A stretch of 64,000 nucleotides of DNA from positions 1,933,501 through 1,997,500 of the forward strand of contig NZ_CP041767.1 of the NCBI RefSeq assembly GCF_022026395.1. Reading direction: 5' to 3'. A program made the position numbers and the translations under genes. Origin of the DNA: Brevibacillus brevis (GTDB taxonomy: Bacteria; Bacillota; Bacilli; Brevibacillales; Brevibacillaceae). Position 1 is the first letter of the stretch. Each line of letters begins with the position of its first letter. The notes beneath the pieces are model-generated. The model searched no databases. It was not told the DNA's origin and saw only the letters and a list, made by a program, of their open reading frames with translations. Below are positions 54,344 to 64,000 of the stretch, in pieces.

Positions 54344-54558
54344 ATCCTGTAGCCAAGCTACTCATTATTGGTGGTGCTGCTTTAATCGTAATCGGTCTTT
54401 TGTGGCAGGTAGGTGGCAGATTTTTGCCGCTGGGGCGCTTGCCCGGAGATATCGTGGTAGAAAAGGAAAACGTCAAGTTCTACTTTCCGATCGTGACTTG
54501 TATTGTGATTAGCATCGTCCTGTCTCTTGGTATGTATTTATTCCGGCTGTTCAAATAG
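54340..54558 (+). CDS. DUF2905 small membrane protein
   Basis: A 72-residue protein with two membrane segments, [20 protein letters not shown] and [19 protein letters not shown], separated by the conserved [20 protein letters not shown], which defines DUF2905. Function unknown; the gene is usually found just after ruvB in Firmicutes. GTG overlaps the ruvB stop, with GGGAG upstream. A terminator follows. Confidence 0.9.
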
Positions 54559-54571
54559 GGGAAATGTGAAG

Positions 54572-54604
54572 ACCATCGGAGCTCATTGTTCCGGTGGTTT
54601 TTTT
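54572..54604 (+). terminator. Intrinsic terminator after ruvCAB-DUF2905
   Basis: ACCATCGGA (54572-54580) pairs with TCCGGTGGT (54590-54598), followed by six T. Confidence 0.88.
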
Positions 54605-54727
54605 GCGTGCGGGCGTTTGGTCCCATTTTACGAAAAAGGCAGGAGATCAGCCTGCGATTGTCGAAAAACAGTGGGAAGACATGCCAATTTTTGTTGTAAA
54701 TCAGGTGAAGAAAGGACAATGGACGAC

Positions 54728-56653
54728 ATGAGAAAGAAATGGATGGGGAAAGTCCTTTCGGTGGGCCTGCTGTCAGTAGTTCTCGTAGGAGGACATGTAC
54801 CAGCGCAGGCAGCCGGCGACAATATCAGAGTTGCGCTTTTTGTGGATACAGGGCAAGGCTATCGGGGAGTAGTTCCTTCCATTACGCTGACTGCCGAAAA
54901 TGGAATGGATGTCGTGCTCAATGGACCCGAAGGCAAGACAGATTTACCCGAATTAAAGGGAGATGCAGCTCGTTACCGGGTTGATGAATATCATCTGATC
55001 GTTGCCGAAACAGGTGACTGGAATCGCGCACAACAGATTGCACAGCAAATGAGTCAACGAAAATACGAAGGCTCAATCCAGGTGGCTAATCGTAACGGTC
55101 AGACCGTCTATCAGGTTGTAAGCGGAACGTATGACACGTATCAGGCTGCTGCAAATCAGGCAAAAACAGTTGCCCAAGCAATCGGGCAGAATCCGCTGGT
55201 AAAAGGTCCGCATCGACTCGAAGCGGGTACATTCAAAAGCTTAAAGGAAGCACAAGAATGGCAAGCGTCATTTGAAGCAGCAGGTATTCCTGCTTACCCC
55301 GTGATGGTATCCGATGGGGATAAAGTCAAATATGCGGTTTGGATCGGTGACGAGGTTAGCCCTGATGCCGTGAAAGAATTGAAACGAAGAGCAAACGCTG
55401 CATTTCCCTCTTTCTCCTATCAGGAGCCAGACAGCCAATCTTATGTTATATTGAAGCAGGATGTATACGGATCACCAGATGAAGTGATTTGGAAGTACGT
55501 TTTCTCCCCTCAAGTTAAGCTGACAGTTGAAGCGAATAAAGCAGGCGATGAATCGGTGATAGGCGTTGTGGAACGAGAGCAGCGTACATATCGCGGTGAG
55601 ATGGAACTGTCGGAATACAATGGTCACTTGACACTAGTAAATGAGCTTCCAATGGAAGAGTATCTGTATGGTGTCGTTGGCTCTGAAATGGCTCCAGGCT
55701 GGCCGTTGGAAGCATTGAAAACGCAGGCCGTCCTTTCGAGAACTCGTGCTGTGTGGCAAGGCAATAAGTATGGAGTTGCCAATGTGTCTGATACGGTTTT
55801 CGAACAGGCATATTATGGTTATACAAAAGAGTCTGATGATGTGCGTGAGGCCGTCGACGAGACTGAAGGCGAAATCATTTACTACCAAGGCAAACCTGCT
55901 GAGTCGCTCTTCTATTCCAATGCAGGCGGTATGACAGCGGACGGCACAGAAGTATGGGGCAATCCCGTTCCTTATTTGCGATCTGTCGAGAGTAAAGACA
56001 CCTATCCAATGGACAATGCAAGCGTATGGTATAAGGTGGCTTTGGCAGATGGCACGCTCGGCTATGTAAGAAATGATCTGGTAACCGAAACGGGCCAAAG
56101 CAATTCAGCGGGCCAAAGAATCGCGGTCATTTCGACCGAGAATACCAATTTGCGCTCAGGTCCAAGTACAACGACACAACGTGTGTGGTCTGTACTCCCT
56201 ACTGGCGCAGAGGTTACGATCCTTTCAGAAGTAAAAGAAGAAAATGCGTATTCGTGGACGCGCGGTCCATTTACCTCTACAGAGATCGCAGCCATGATCA
56301 ACGCCGCGCATGACAAGAACAAAGCTCCACGCATTTCGGGAAACGTAACGAGCCTGAAAGTGACAGAGCGCGGTCCATCTGGACGTGTGATCGCGATGGA
56401 AGCAAACGGGATGCCAATCGTCGTCTCTTCACCGGATGCTTTGCGTTCTGTTTTTCAACAAGGTGGCTCCCCTCTGCGCAGCACGAAGTTTGAAGTAGAA
56501 AAAATCAATGGTTCGCAGTTCATCTTCCGTGGTACTGGCTTTGGACACGGACTTGGTGTTTCGCAATACGGAGCACGTGCGATGGCAGAGGAAGGGTATG
56601 ACTACAAGGATATCTTGCAACACTACTACCAGGATGTGACAATCGAAAAGTAA
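54728..56653 (+). CDS. SpoIID/LytB-type lytic protein with SPOR and SH3-like regions
   Basis: A 641-residue exported protein. A signal peptide ([18 protein letters not shown], cleavage near AQAAG) is followed by a SPOR-like region (residues about 60-190; [20 protein letters not shown]), then a SpoIID domain with [15 protein letters not shown] holding the catalytic-type Glu. An SH3-like insert ([20 protein letters not shown]) and the C-terminal [18 protein letters not shown] complete it. SpoIID cleaves denuded glycan strands during engulfment. Bacillus SpoIID is about 340 residues, so this longer form may act more widely. ATG at 54728 has AAAGG upstream; ATG at 54719 in frame is an alternative. 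Confidence 0.88.
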   Translation: MRKKWMGKVLSVGLLSVVLVGGHVPAQAAGDNIRVALFVDTGQGYRGVVPSITLTAENGMDVVLNGPEGKTDLPELKGDAARYRVDEYHLIVAETGDWNRAQQIAQQMSQRKYEGSIQVANRNGQTVYQVVSGTYDTYQAAANQAKTVAQAIGQNPLVKGPHRLEAGTFKSLKEAQEWQASFEAAGIPAYPVMVSDGDKVKYAVWIGDEVSPDAVKELKRRANAAFPSFSYQEPDSQSYVILKQDVYGSPDEVIWKYVFSPQVKLTVEANKAGDESVIGVVEREQRTYRGEMELSEYNGHLTLVNELPMEEYLYGVVGSEMAPGWPLEALKTQAVLSRTRAVWQGNKYGVANVSDTVFEQAYYGYTKESDDVREAVDETEGEIIYYQGKPAESLFYSNAGGMTADGTEVWGNPVPYLRSVESKDTYPMDNASVWYKVALADGTLGYVRNDLVTETGQSNSAGQRIAVISTENTNLRSGPSTTTQRVWSVLPTGAEVTILSEVKEENAYSWTRGPFTSTEIAAMINAAHDKNKAPRISGNVTSLKVTERGPSGRVIAMEANGMPIVVSSPDALRSVFQQGGSPLRSTKFEVEKINGSQFIFRGTGFGHGLGVSQYGARAMAEEGYDYKDILQHYYQDVTIEK

Positions 56654-56696
56654 GTCGTTTGCCACAAGATCTACCGCAAAAAGGAGTAACGATTTC

Positions 56697-57725
56697 GTGG
56701 ACGTGCAACAATTTGATTTTGATTTACCAGAGCATTTGATCGCCCAGCACCCGCTAGAAGACCGAACTTCATCGAGATTGCTCGTGTTAGAGAAACAAAC
56801 AGGCAATATCGTTCATCAGAAATTTACCAATTTAATCGATCATCTCCAAGCAGGGGACGTACTCGTCATGAATGACAGCCGCGTTTTGCCTGCCAGATTG
56901 ATTGGTGAAAAGGCTGAGACTGGTGCGAAAATAGAAATCCTTTTGTTAAAATCACTTGGTGACGATCGCTGGGAGACGCTGGTGAAGCCCGGTAAGCGGA
57001 TGAAGCAGGGGACAGAAGTGGTTTTTGGTAACGGTCTTTTGCGTTGTGTTTGTGAAGACGTGACAGAGACAGGTGGACGAATCGTGCGCTTTGTGTACGA
57101 GGGTATTTTTTACGAGATTCTCGACCAATTAGGCTCGATGCCTTTGCCACCGTATATTCACGCGCAACTGGAGGACAGTGAACGTTACCAGACAGTCTAT
57201 GCGAAGGAGCGCGGTTCAGCAGCAGCTCCGACAGCCGGGCTTCATTTCACGAAGCCGTACTTGGAGCAAATCGCTGCCAAAGGAGTACAGCTGGCTTATG
57301 TAACACTGCATGTTGGACTTGGGACTTTTCGCCCTGTATCAGCGGATTCCGTGGAAGAGCATGTTATGCATGCGGAGTACTATCAGATTCCCGAGGACAC
57401 AGTAGAGCTGGTGAACCAGGCAAAAGTAGAAGGTAGAAGAGTAATCGCTGTCGGGACGACCTCCTGCCGAACATTGGAGACAGTAGGGCGCGCGAATGGA
57501 GGAAAGCTGGTGGCAACCTCTGGTTGGACGGATATTTTCATTTATCCGGGTTACACGTTTTCCATCCTGGACGGGCTACTGACAAACTTCCACTTGCCGA
57601 AGTCTACGCTCGTTATGCTAGTGAGTGCTTTGGCTGGAAAAGAGAATGTGATGCGTGCTTACAAAACCGCTGTGGAAGAGGAGTATCGTTTCTTCAGTTT
57701 TGGCGATGCGATGCTAATTTTATAA
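56697..57725 (+). CDS. queA: tRNA preQ1(34) S-adenosylmethionine ribosyltransferase-isomerase
   Basis: QueA makes epoxyqueuosine in tRNA from preQ1. The 342-residue protein starts [20 protein letters not shown] and has the conserved [12 protein letters not shown] and [23 protein letters not shown] start; the AAAAAGGAG site is at 56681-56689. It is followed by tgt with a hairpin between. The gene order ruvAB-queA-tgt-yajC is widely conserved. Confidence 0.97.
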   Translation: MDVQQFDFDLPEHLIAQHPLEDRTSSRLLVLEKQTGNIVHQKFTNLIDHLQAGDVLVMNDSRVLPARLIGEKAETGAKIEILLLKSLGDDRWETLVKPGKRMKQGTEVVFGNGLLRCVCEDVTETGGRIVRFVYEGIFYEILDQLGSMPLPPYIHAQLEDSERYQTVYAKERGSAAAPTAGLHFTKPYLEQIAAKGVQLAYVTLHVGLGTFRPVSADSVEEHVMHAEYYQIPEDTVELVNQAKVEGRRVIAVGTTSCRTLETVGRANGGKLVATSGWTDIFIYPGYTFSILDGLLTNFHLPKSTLVMLVSALAGKENVMRAYKTAVEEEYRFFSFGDAMLIL

Positions 57726-57735
57726 AAATGTGAAC

Positions 57736-57779
57736 AACCCACCTGTATAAGTGTATACTTATTAGTCAGGTGGGTTTAC
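57736..57779. terminator. Terminator-like hairpin between queA and tgt
   Basis: AACCCACCTG (57736-57745) pairs with CAGGTGGGTT (57767-57776); ATAAGT/ACTTAT extends the fold inside. The T tract is weak. Confidence 0.75.
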
Positions 57780-57824
57780 TTCACCCAGAAGTTTTTCTAT
57801 AATAGGTAAGACTTACATACATAG

Positions 57825-58973
<1,149 letters not shown>

Positions 58974-58991
58974 TCGAGGGGGATTTTTTTC

Positions 58992-59312
58992 ATGGATGGC
59001 TTGACTCAGTTTTTACCGATTATCATCATGTTTGCGATTTTTTACTTCTTGCTGATTCGTCCGCAACAAAAGAAGGCAAAACAACGCAACGCTATGCTTG
59101 CTGCTCTGAAAAAAGGCGACAAGATCGTAACAATCGGTGGAGTGCATGGAACGATCCAAGAACTGTCTGATGATACAGTTACGTTGCGTATTGCTCACAA
59201 CGTAAACGTTACTTTTGATCGTGGAGCGATCAACAATGTAGTTTCTTCCAGCAACGAACCTGCGAAGAGTGAACCAGCGAAGAGCGAAGAGACAAAAGAA
59301 GAATCCAAATAA
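58992..59312 (+). CDS. yajC: Preprotein translocase accessory protein YajC
   Basis: A 106-residue protein with one N-terminal membrane span (LTQFLPIIIMFAIFYFLLI) followed by RPQQKKAKQRNAMLAALKKG, the YajC signature. The C-terminus is a lysine/glutamate repeat (EPAKSEPAKSEETKEES). It associates with SecDF, whose gene begins at the right end of the window. ATG with GAGGGGGA upstream. Confidence 0.95.
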   Translation: MDGLTQFLPIIIMFAIFYFLLIRPQQKKAKQRNAMLAALKKGDKIVTIGGVHGTIQELSDDTVTLRIAHNVNVTFDRGAINNVVSSSNEPAKSEPAKSEETKEESK

Positions 59313-59320
59313 TACATGCG

Positions 59321-59351
59321 AAAAGCAGGTGGGTGATCCACCTGCTTTTTT
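59321..59351. terminator. Bidirectional terminator after yajC
   Basis: AAAAGCAGGTGG (59321-59332) pairs with CCACCTGCTTTT (59338-59349), followed by T. Confidence 0.92.
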
Positions 59352-59361
59352 CTGTCTTGTT

Positions 59362-59778
59362 TTAGCGGCGAGGCTTGATAATTTTAGGTTTACTGCCTTT
59401 GTGCTTGTTGTTGGAATTGGCCGAATTCACGCCGAGAATCCCACCTAACGCGGCCACTCCAAAAGCGCCGAACAAGAACAGGAAGATCCCCCATTGCATT
59501 GGTGCGTCAAAGCCGAGGAAGCCGATCAAGAGGATGAAGAGGAAGTATGTGAGTCCGGTAAGTCCGCCGTAATACCAGCCCTTGCCGCCACAACGTCGTC
59601 CTGTAACGAATCCCCCAATCAAGAGGGCGATGGCATTGATCACGTACGTAAAATAGGGCAGCGTGCCTTCCCGTATCGAGGTAAAGCTAAGAAGCAGGGT
59701 CGCGAGCAACGCTCCAATTAAAACTAGACATGTCGTATACAAGAGACCGGTCAGTACAGATGTGGATGCACTTCGCAC
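59362..59778 (-). CDS. TIGR04086 family membrane protein (YrzE-like)
   Basis: A 138-residue protein with four membrane spans, for example LLYTTCLVLIGALLATLLLS and YVINAIALLIGGFVTG, and a basic C-terminus (NNKHKGSKPKIIKPRR). The GRRCGGKGWYYGG loop is characteristic of TIGR04086. The Bacillus homologue yrzE lies in the same yajC-spoVB region. GTG start with GGGGGT upstream. Function unknown. Confidence 0.85.
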   Translation of the reverse strand: MRSASTSVLTGLLYTTCLVLIGALLATLLLSFTSIREGTLPYFTYVINAIALLIGGFVTGRRCGGKGWYYGGLTGLTYFLFILLIGFLGFDAPMQWGIFLFLFGAFGVAALGGILGVNSANSNNKHKGSKPKIIKPRR

Positions 59779-59908
59779 GGTATGTACCCCCTTATTGGAA
59801 GTGTTTGTACATCTATATGAGAGGCTTGGCTCACGTATTCATCTTCGCGTTGAACATTGATAGGAATTTTCGTATGATGGATGGGGAACGAGACGGGGGT
59901 GAGGAAGA

Positions 59909-60886
59909 TTGATCAAAACGTACTTTTATAACCACTCTGAACAGAAGATGTTTCACGACGTTGATCTGGCAACGAAAGATCAATGGCTGAAATCACCAGA
60001 GGATTTGCTCTGGATCGATCTGTATGATGTGGGAAACAATGAACTGCCCTATATTGCCAAGATTTTCGACTTTCACCCGCTGGCAATTGAGGACTGCCTG
60101 CACGTCAGTCCACGTGCCAAGGTAGACAAGTACGATGACTACTATTTCTTCGTTTTTCACGCCCTGCGTTACAATGAAGAAAGCGATGACGAGATTACAA
60201 CGGTAGAACTGAACGTTTTTCTCGGCCCTAACTACATCGTTACGATCCACAAGTCTCCGATGAATACCATCGGTCGGATCGCTGCCATGTGTCACCGCAA
60301 CATTTCTTACTTGAACAGAGGTCCCGACTATTTGCTGTATGCCATAGTAGACGGGATTACCGATGAATACTTTCCCATTATTGATCGGATTAGTGTGCGG
60401 ATTGACGAGCTGGAGGACGAGATTTATGAACATCAGATGGAGGAAATTACCGAAGAGTTCCTGGCGCTGAAGCGAACAATTATTTTAATCAGGCGTGTGA
60501 TTATGCCGCAAAAAAGAATTTTCGCGAACGTCAATGGCCGTTACTCCTTCGATATTTCCGAGGAAAACGTTCCGTTCTACACCGACCTAACAGACCACTT
60601 GGAGCGGATTTCGGATTCAACGGAAACCTTCCGTGATCTGGTAAACGGTGCGTTGGATACGTACTACACCATCATTAGCGCCAAAACAACGGAGACGATG
60701 CGAGTTCTTACCATCATCTCCACGATCATCCTACCGTTGACATTTATCACCGGACTGTTCGGGATGAATACTTTCGCATGGCTGGGAGAAGAAGCAGAAC
60801 CTTATATGCTGATCGTGGCACTCGTGATTATGCTAGCCATGACGTTTGCCATGCTTCACATTTTCCGCAAGCGAAAGTGGCTGTAA
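59909..60886 (+). CDS. CorA-type magnesium/metal transporter
   Basis: A 325-residue CorA family channel. The long cytoplasmic N-terminal domain (LDLYDVGN-type segment DLLWIDLYDVGNNELPYIAK) precedes two C-terminal spans; the selectivity motif GMN is in ITGLFGMNTFAW. The C-terminus ends in basic FRKRKWL. The TTG start has GGGGGTGAGGAAG upstream. It is divergent from the TIGR04086 gene; bases 59779-59908 hold their promoters. Confidence 0.92.
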   Translation: MIKTYFYNHSEQKMFHDVDLATKDQWLKSPEDLLWIDLYDVGNNELPYIAKIFDFHPLAIEDCLHVSPRAKVDKYDDYYFFVFHALRYNEESDDEITTVELNVFLGPNYIVTIHKSPMNTIGRIAAMCHRNISYLNRGPDYLLYAIVDGITDEYFPIIDRISVRIDELEDEIYEHQMEEITEEFLALKRTIILIRRVIMPQKRIFANVNGRYSFDISEENVPFYTDLTDHLERISDSTETFRDLVNGALDTYYTIISAKTTETMRVLTIISTIILPLTFITGLFGMNTFAWLGEEAEPYMLIVALVIMLAMTFAMLHIFRKRKWL

Positions 60887-60904
60887 TTGGTGCTAATACT
60901 TTCC

Positions 60905-60949
60905 CTGCCCCCTGTTGAACACTACTATCAAATGTTCTTTGGGGGGCAG
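60905..60949 (+). promoter_or_regulatory. Hairpin sequestering the Shine-Dalgarno of the DUF421 gene
   Basis: CTGCCCCC (60905-60912) pairs perfectly with GGGGGCAG (60942-60949), and GAACA (60917-60921) with TGTTC (60933-60937) extends it. The G run is the only ribosome binding site for the GTG at 60955. No T tract follows, so it is not an ordinary terminator. Confidence 0.6.
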
Positions 60950-60954
60950 CGTAA

Positions 60955-61668
60955 GTGGATAATATTACTATGGTGTTACTTCGCACCCTTTTCTCGTATT
61001 TTTTCCTCCTGATTTTAGTGCGGTTAATGGGAAAGCGGGAATTGGGAAAGCTGTCCGTTTTTGATGTGGTCATCTCGATCATGCTTGCAGAAATGGCTGC
61101 ACTGGCGATTGAGGATGTCGATAAGCCTGCTCTTCGGTTTTATTTGCCGATGCTGTTGATTGCCTTGTTGGAAGTCGCCTTCGCTTATCTGTCATTAAAG
61201 AGCAAGAAATTCCGCGATACAGTGGACGGCTCTGCCGATTTGATTATAGAAAATGGGCAAATCAGGGAACATGCGATGCGTCGCAATCGCTTGAACATGG
61301 ATGATTTGATGGTACATCTGCGGCAAAAAGACGTAAAAAACATTGCGGATGTTGAATTTGCGCTGTTGGAGCCAACTGGACAGATGAGTGTGTTTTTAAA
61401 GGAGCAAAAAGAAAAGGTCTCGAGGGAAGATCTCGCGTTGATGGAGAAGCCACAGGTCGGTCTTGTCTCGTACAAAGGTCTGCCCATCCCGCTGATTCTC
61501 GATGGAAAGGTGAGAACGGAGGCCTTGAACAAGATCGGACAAAACGAGCTTTGGCTCAAACGAGAAATCCGGAAATACGGAATCAAAGACATTCGAGAGG
61601 TGTCTTTTTGCAGCATTGACGAGCGTGGCATCATGTATTTGGACAAAAAAGACAAGCCGCAGCAATAA
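60955..61668 (+). CDS. DUF421 family membrane protein (YrbG/YetF type)
   Basis: A 237-residue protein with three N-terminal spans (residues about 7-85, including LLILVRLMGKRELGKLSVFD) and a C-terminal cytoplasmic region with ENGQIREHAMRRNRLNMDDL and LGIKDIREV-like IKDIREVSFCSIDERG, the DUF421 signature. YetF-type proteins are linked to spore germination or membrane stress, but no activity is settled. GTG start with its G-rich site inside a hairpin (60905-60949). The Bacillus homologue yrbG is also next to spoVB. Confidence 0.9.
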   Translation: MDNITMVLLRTLFSYFFLLILVRLMGKRELGKLSVFDVVISIMLAEMAALAIEDVDKPALRFYLPMLLIALLEVAFAYLSLKSKKFRDTVDGSADLIIENGQIREHAMRRNRLNMDDLMVHLRQKDVKNIADVEFALLEPTGQMSVFLKEQKEKVSREDLALMEKPQVGLVSYKGLPIPLILDGKVRTEALNKIGQNELWLKREIRKYGIKDIREVSFCSIDERGIMYLDKKDKPQQ

Positions 61669-61671
61669 GTG

Positions 61672-63258
61672 CTAGCGGCGAGGGAAGAACACGGCGAGTT
61701 GTTCGCCAATCCACGGAATGCGACGTACGTCTTGCTTGCCCAAGACGCGCATGGCGACGAGCAGGACAATGTACAGCAAGGTGCTAATGAAGGTGCTTGC
61801 AGTCAATAGCTGTCCAATCGAAATGTCCATAAACCAGTGCCTGGCAATGTAGGAACCGGAATAACCCATGAGAAGCATGGCGATCGCAATTTTGCCGAAT
61901 TCCCGAAGGTCGATCGTAAAACCGATTTTTTTGATCAGGCTAGCAAAATGCAATAACGTCCCAAGCGTAATGCCGATATTAAGAGCAATGACAGCGCCGT
62001 GAATGCCGAATGCTGGATGAGCCGTGAAAAAAAACATAGCGACAGTTTTGACAATGGCACTGATCAGCGTATTTCGAAAGACGACCTGAGCGTAATCGAG
62101 ACCTTGCAAGGCGGCGGCAAGCGGTGCTTGGAAAAACAGGAAGACGGAGAACGGTGCCAGCTCTTTTAACAGCACGCCAACCTCCCGATATTCATTGCCG
62201 TAGAGCAGGACACATAAAGGTTCTGCAAAGATAGTGAGCAAGACGGTACAAGGTGCTCCGATGACGAGTGTAATCCGCATGGCTTGATAAATGCGGCGAT
62301 GCACGAGTGGAGCATTTTTTTGATAGGCAGCTTCAGCAACGGCAGGAACGAGGGAAACGGACAAGGAATACGTTAAAAAAGTAGGAAAAAGCAGCAAAGG
62401 AACGGCCATCCCGGCAAACTGTCCGTACAAACCAGTAGCAGTCGAGGTGGTAAAGCCTGCAATGACCAGTGCGTATGGCACAAGCAACGGCTCTAGCACG
62501 TAAGCAATGGAGCCGATGACGCGGCTAAGCGTGACAGGGAGAGCGACATGGATGAGTTGCGACAAGCTCTTTTTGCTTGCTGAAACCGTCATCAGAAGAG
62601 GCTTATCCAAAAGCTGAGTTGCTGCTTTTTTGCTGCCTTTGCGATACTGCCAGAGAATGTACAAGAGTCCGGCGGCTTCTCCAAAAATAATGCTGGCGAC
62701 AGCCCCTGCTGTGGCGTACTCAATGCCTGCCGAAAGAAACGACATCGTCATGACAACGACCAGTGCCATTCGGACGACTTGCTCCACGAGTTGGGAGACG
62801 GCAGTAGGGATCATGTTTTGCTTGCCTTGGAAGTATCCTCGCAGGACAAGGGAAATGCCGGAAATCGGGATGACCGGAATGGCTGCAAGCAGAACGATGT
62901 GTGCACGAGGGTCTGTGAATAGCATTTCGGAAATCCATTGAGAGAACAAGAGGAGCAGGACGCAAATGAACAGGCTAATCCCGCCAGCGACCGACAAGGC
63001 TAGTAACAAAAACCGGCGAGTCTGCTGCGGATTATTAGCTGCTTCCGTCTCTGCCACTTGCTTTGCAATGGCAACCGGAAGTCCGAATGTCGTCACAGTA
63101 ATCAGAAAGTATAAAAGGGGCACAACCATCTGATAAAGCCCCATTCCTTCCGCTCCGATAATGCGCGACAACACGATCCTGTGAGCAAAGCCAAACACTT
63201 TGGTGATGCCACCAGCAATAATGAGGATGACCGTTCCGTAAAAGAAGGATTGTTTCAT
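61672..63258 (-). CDS. spoVB: Stage V sporulation protein B, MOP-superfamily flippase
   Basis: SpoVB is needed for spore cortex synthesis and belongs to the MVF/MOP exporters that may flip lipid-linked precursors. The 528-residue protein has about 14 membrane spans. It opens KQSFFYGTVILIIAGGITKV, the SpoVB N-terminus. The ATG at 63258 has AAAGGAG upstream; the frame extends further to 63387 without a site. It is convergent with the DUF421 gene at a three-base spacing and divergent from comN, as in Bacillus. Confidence 0.92.
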   Translation of the reverse strand: MKQSFFYGTVILIIAGGITKVFGFAHRIVLSRIIGAEGMGLYQMVVPLLYFLITVTTFGLPVAIAKQVAETEAANNPQQTRRFLLLALSVAGGISLFICVLLLLFSQWISEMLFTDPRAHIVLLAAIPVIPISGISLVLRGYFQGKQNMIPTAVSQLVEQVVRMALVVVMTMSFLSAGIEYATAGAVASIIFGEAAGLLYILWQYRKGSKKAATQLLDKPLLMTVSASKKSLSQLIHVALPVTLSRVIGSIAYVLEPLLVPYALVIAGFTTSTATGLYGQFAGMAVPLLLFPTFLTYSLSVSLVPAVAEAAYQKNAPLVHRRIYQAMRITLVIGAPCTVLLTIFAEPLCVLLYGNEYREVGVLLKELAPFSVFLFFQAPLAAALQGLDYAQVVFRNTLISAIVKTVAMFFFTAHPAFGIHGAVIALNIGITLGTLLHFASLIKKIGFTIDLREFGKIAIAMLLMGYSGSYIARHWFMDISIGQLLTASTFISTLLYIVLLVAMRVLGKQDVRRIPWIGEQLAVFFPRR

Positions 63259-63344
63259 GGAAGGCTCCTTTGCAAGGATAAATTCACTCAGTAAAGAATA
63301 TGGACGTGCCGCTGTCGGCATGACTACTTTGAGGGGGAAATTGG

Positions 63345-63581
63345 ATGGACCAAGCGCAAAAACAGGAATGGTATGGGCAAGTGGCAAGCCTTTGTGTAAG
63401 CAAGGCAGAGGAATTTGCTCTTTTGGGGTACGACAACGTGGCGCCTGAAGATGTTTGGGAATGCGTCACGAACGGCTATAAAGAAATGCCACCGATCCAC
63501 CAGCTTGTCAACGACATATTGTCTCTAAAGCCAAACAAGTACATGAATTACCTCATGATACAAATGTATAAAAATTCTTAG
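63345..63581 (+). CDS. comN: ComN-like post-transcriptional regulator
   Basis: A 78-residue protein (AEEFALLGYDNVAPEDVWEC and PPIHQLVNDILSLKPNKYMN) of the ComN/YrzD family. In Bacillus ComN promotes accumulation of comE mRNA and lies between spoVB and secDF; the same order is seen here. ATG with GAGGGGG upstream. The 185 bases after it hold the secD promoter. Confidence 0.88.
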   Translation: MDQAQKQEWYGQVASLCVSKAEEFALLGYDNVAPEDVWECVTNGYKEMPPIHQLVNDILSLKPNKYMNYLMIQMYKNS

Positions 63582-63677
63582 TAATTTTATAGAAACTTCT
63601 GGTCGCCCTCTTCGTATACGTACATGTCGCGAAAAACGCAAGGGGTTGGTTACCATGGTTCACCTTTCCAGCAATAA

Positions 63678-63707
63678 TTGACACGTTTTTTTGTACTTCG
63701 TTATAAT
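63678..63707 (+). promoter_or_regulatory. SigA-type promoter of secD(F)
   Basis: TTGACA (63678-63683), 18-base spacer, TATAAT (63702-63707). Confidence 0.88.
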
Positions 63708-63766
63708 GGGCATATTGGTTTCTCGTCTAGGACGGGACCCTGTTAGGAAAGAGGGGTATTACTACT

Positions 63767-64000
63767 ATGATTAAATGGGGAAGATTCCTCCTGTTTCTGG
63801 TCGTTGTAGGGCTTTTGGCTACGCTCGTAGCAACAACGACCAAGCAGGTGGCAGGAAACATCACACTCGGTCTGGACCTGCAGGGCGGGTTTGAGATTCT
63901 GTATGAGGTAGAGCCTCTCGAGGCTGGGCACAAAGTTGATATCGAGCTTTTGAAATCAACAGCACACATGATTGAAAGACGGATTAACATCGGTGGCGTG
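63767..64000 (+). CDS. secD: Protein translocase subunit SecD (or SecDF), 5' part
   Basis: The first 78 codons are present and the gene runs off the window. MIKWGRFLLFLVVVGLLATL is the first membrane span; ITLGLDLQGGFEILYEV is the invariant SecD motif, followed by HMIERRINIGGV of the periplasmic-type domain. SecD(F) uses the proton gradient to complete protein export. The ATG has GAGGGG upstream. Whether secD and secF are fused, as in Bacillus, cannot be seen. Confidence 0.95.
   Translation, partial: MIKWGRFLLFLVVVGLLATLVATTTKQVAGNITLGLDLQGGFEILYEVEPLEAGHKVDIELLKSTAHMIERRINIGGV

Overview
The window is a contiguous piece of the chromosome of an endospore-forming Firmicute, most probably Brevibacillus or a close Paenibacillaceae-type relative. 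Evidence: about ten sporulation genes (spoVID, spoIIB, spoIVFA, spoIVFB, spo0B, bofC, a SpoIID/LytB protein, spoVB, safA, CotS-family kinases), strong AGGAGG ribosome binding sites with frequent GTG/TTG starts, a T-box leader, Rex- and FapR-type operators, and the gene order folC-murC...comC-spoIIB-maf-radC-mreBCD-minCD-spoIVFAB-rplU-prp-rpmA-spo0B-obg-thrR known from Bacillus, but with insertions (fabH, rng, a PilZ gene, yjlC-ndh, hom-thrCB) and a RuvC resolvase. The genus is inferred from this pattern, not from a database search. I see no rRNA, tRNA, CRISPR array, prophage or recognisable insertion sequence.

Layout. 1-3650: end of a DUF4097-type gene, then the haem operon hemE-hemH-hemY. 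3700-7240: spore coat genes spoVID, ysxE and a second CotS-family gene. 7243-10578: a small membrane protein facing a partner-switching signalling module (PP2C phosphatase, multidomain RsbW-like kinase, STAS antagonist) with SigB-like promoter matches. 10579-16460: T-box-valS, folC, murC. 16545-16756: an unexplained nested inverted-repeat element. 16800-21613: FapR-box/fabH, a minimal prepilin peptidase, spoIIB, DUF4321, maf, radC. 21625-29597: mreBCD, a class B PBP with a four-repeat insertion, minCD, rodA; this is the elongation and division-site machinery. 29600-35181: cold-shock gene, spoIVFAB, an AAC(6')-like acetyltransferase, RNase G, then rplU-prp-rpmA, in which Prp is the protease that trims the L27 N-terminus visible here. 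35200-37900: second copy of a short RNA-like element first seen before mreB, then spo0B, obg and a PilZ gene. 38000-39900: Rex-type sites and yjlC-ndh. 40168-44933: thrR-hom-thrC-thrB-pheA. 45034-47756: SafA-like LysM/proline-repeat coat protein and a third CotS-family kinase. 47800-52100: secreted 5'-nucleotidase, bofC, an unknown exported protein and a small spore-type ORF. 52226-59312: ruvCAB, DUF2905, SpoIID/LytB, queA-tgt-yajC. 59362-64000: TIGR04086, CorA, DUF421, spoVB, comN and the start of secD(F).

Functional themes: (1) envelope growth and division (MurC, MreBCD, PBP2, RodA, MinCD); (2) sporulation, including the SpoIVFA/SpoIVFB/BofC pro-sigma-K checkpoint and the SpoVID-SafA coat pair; (3) central metabolism under recognisable control elements (T-box, FapR, Rex, ThrR). 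The best candidates for something new are the partner-switching module with an N-terminal four-cysteine cluster, the duplicated RNA-like element before mreB and spo0B, the 212-nt nested inverted repeat before fabH, and the repeat-expanded PBP2.
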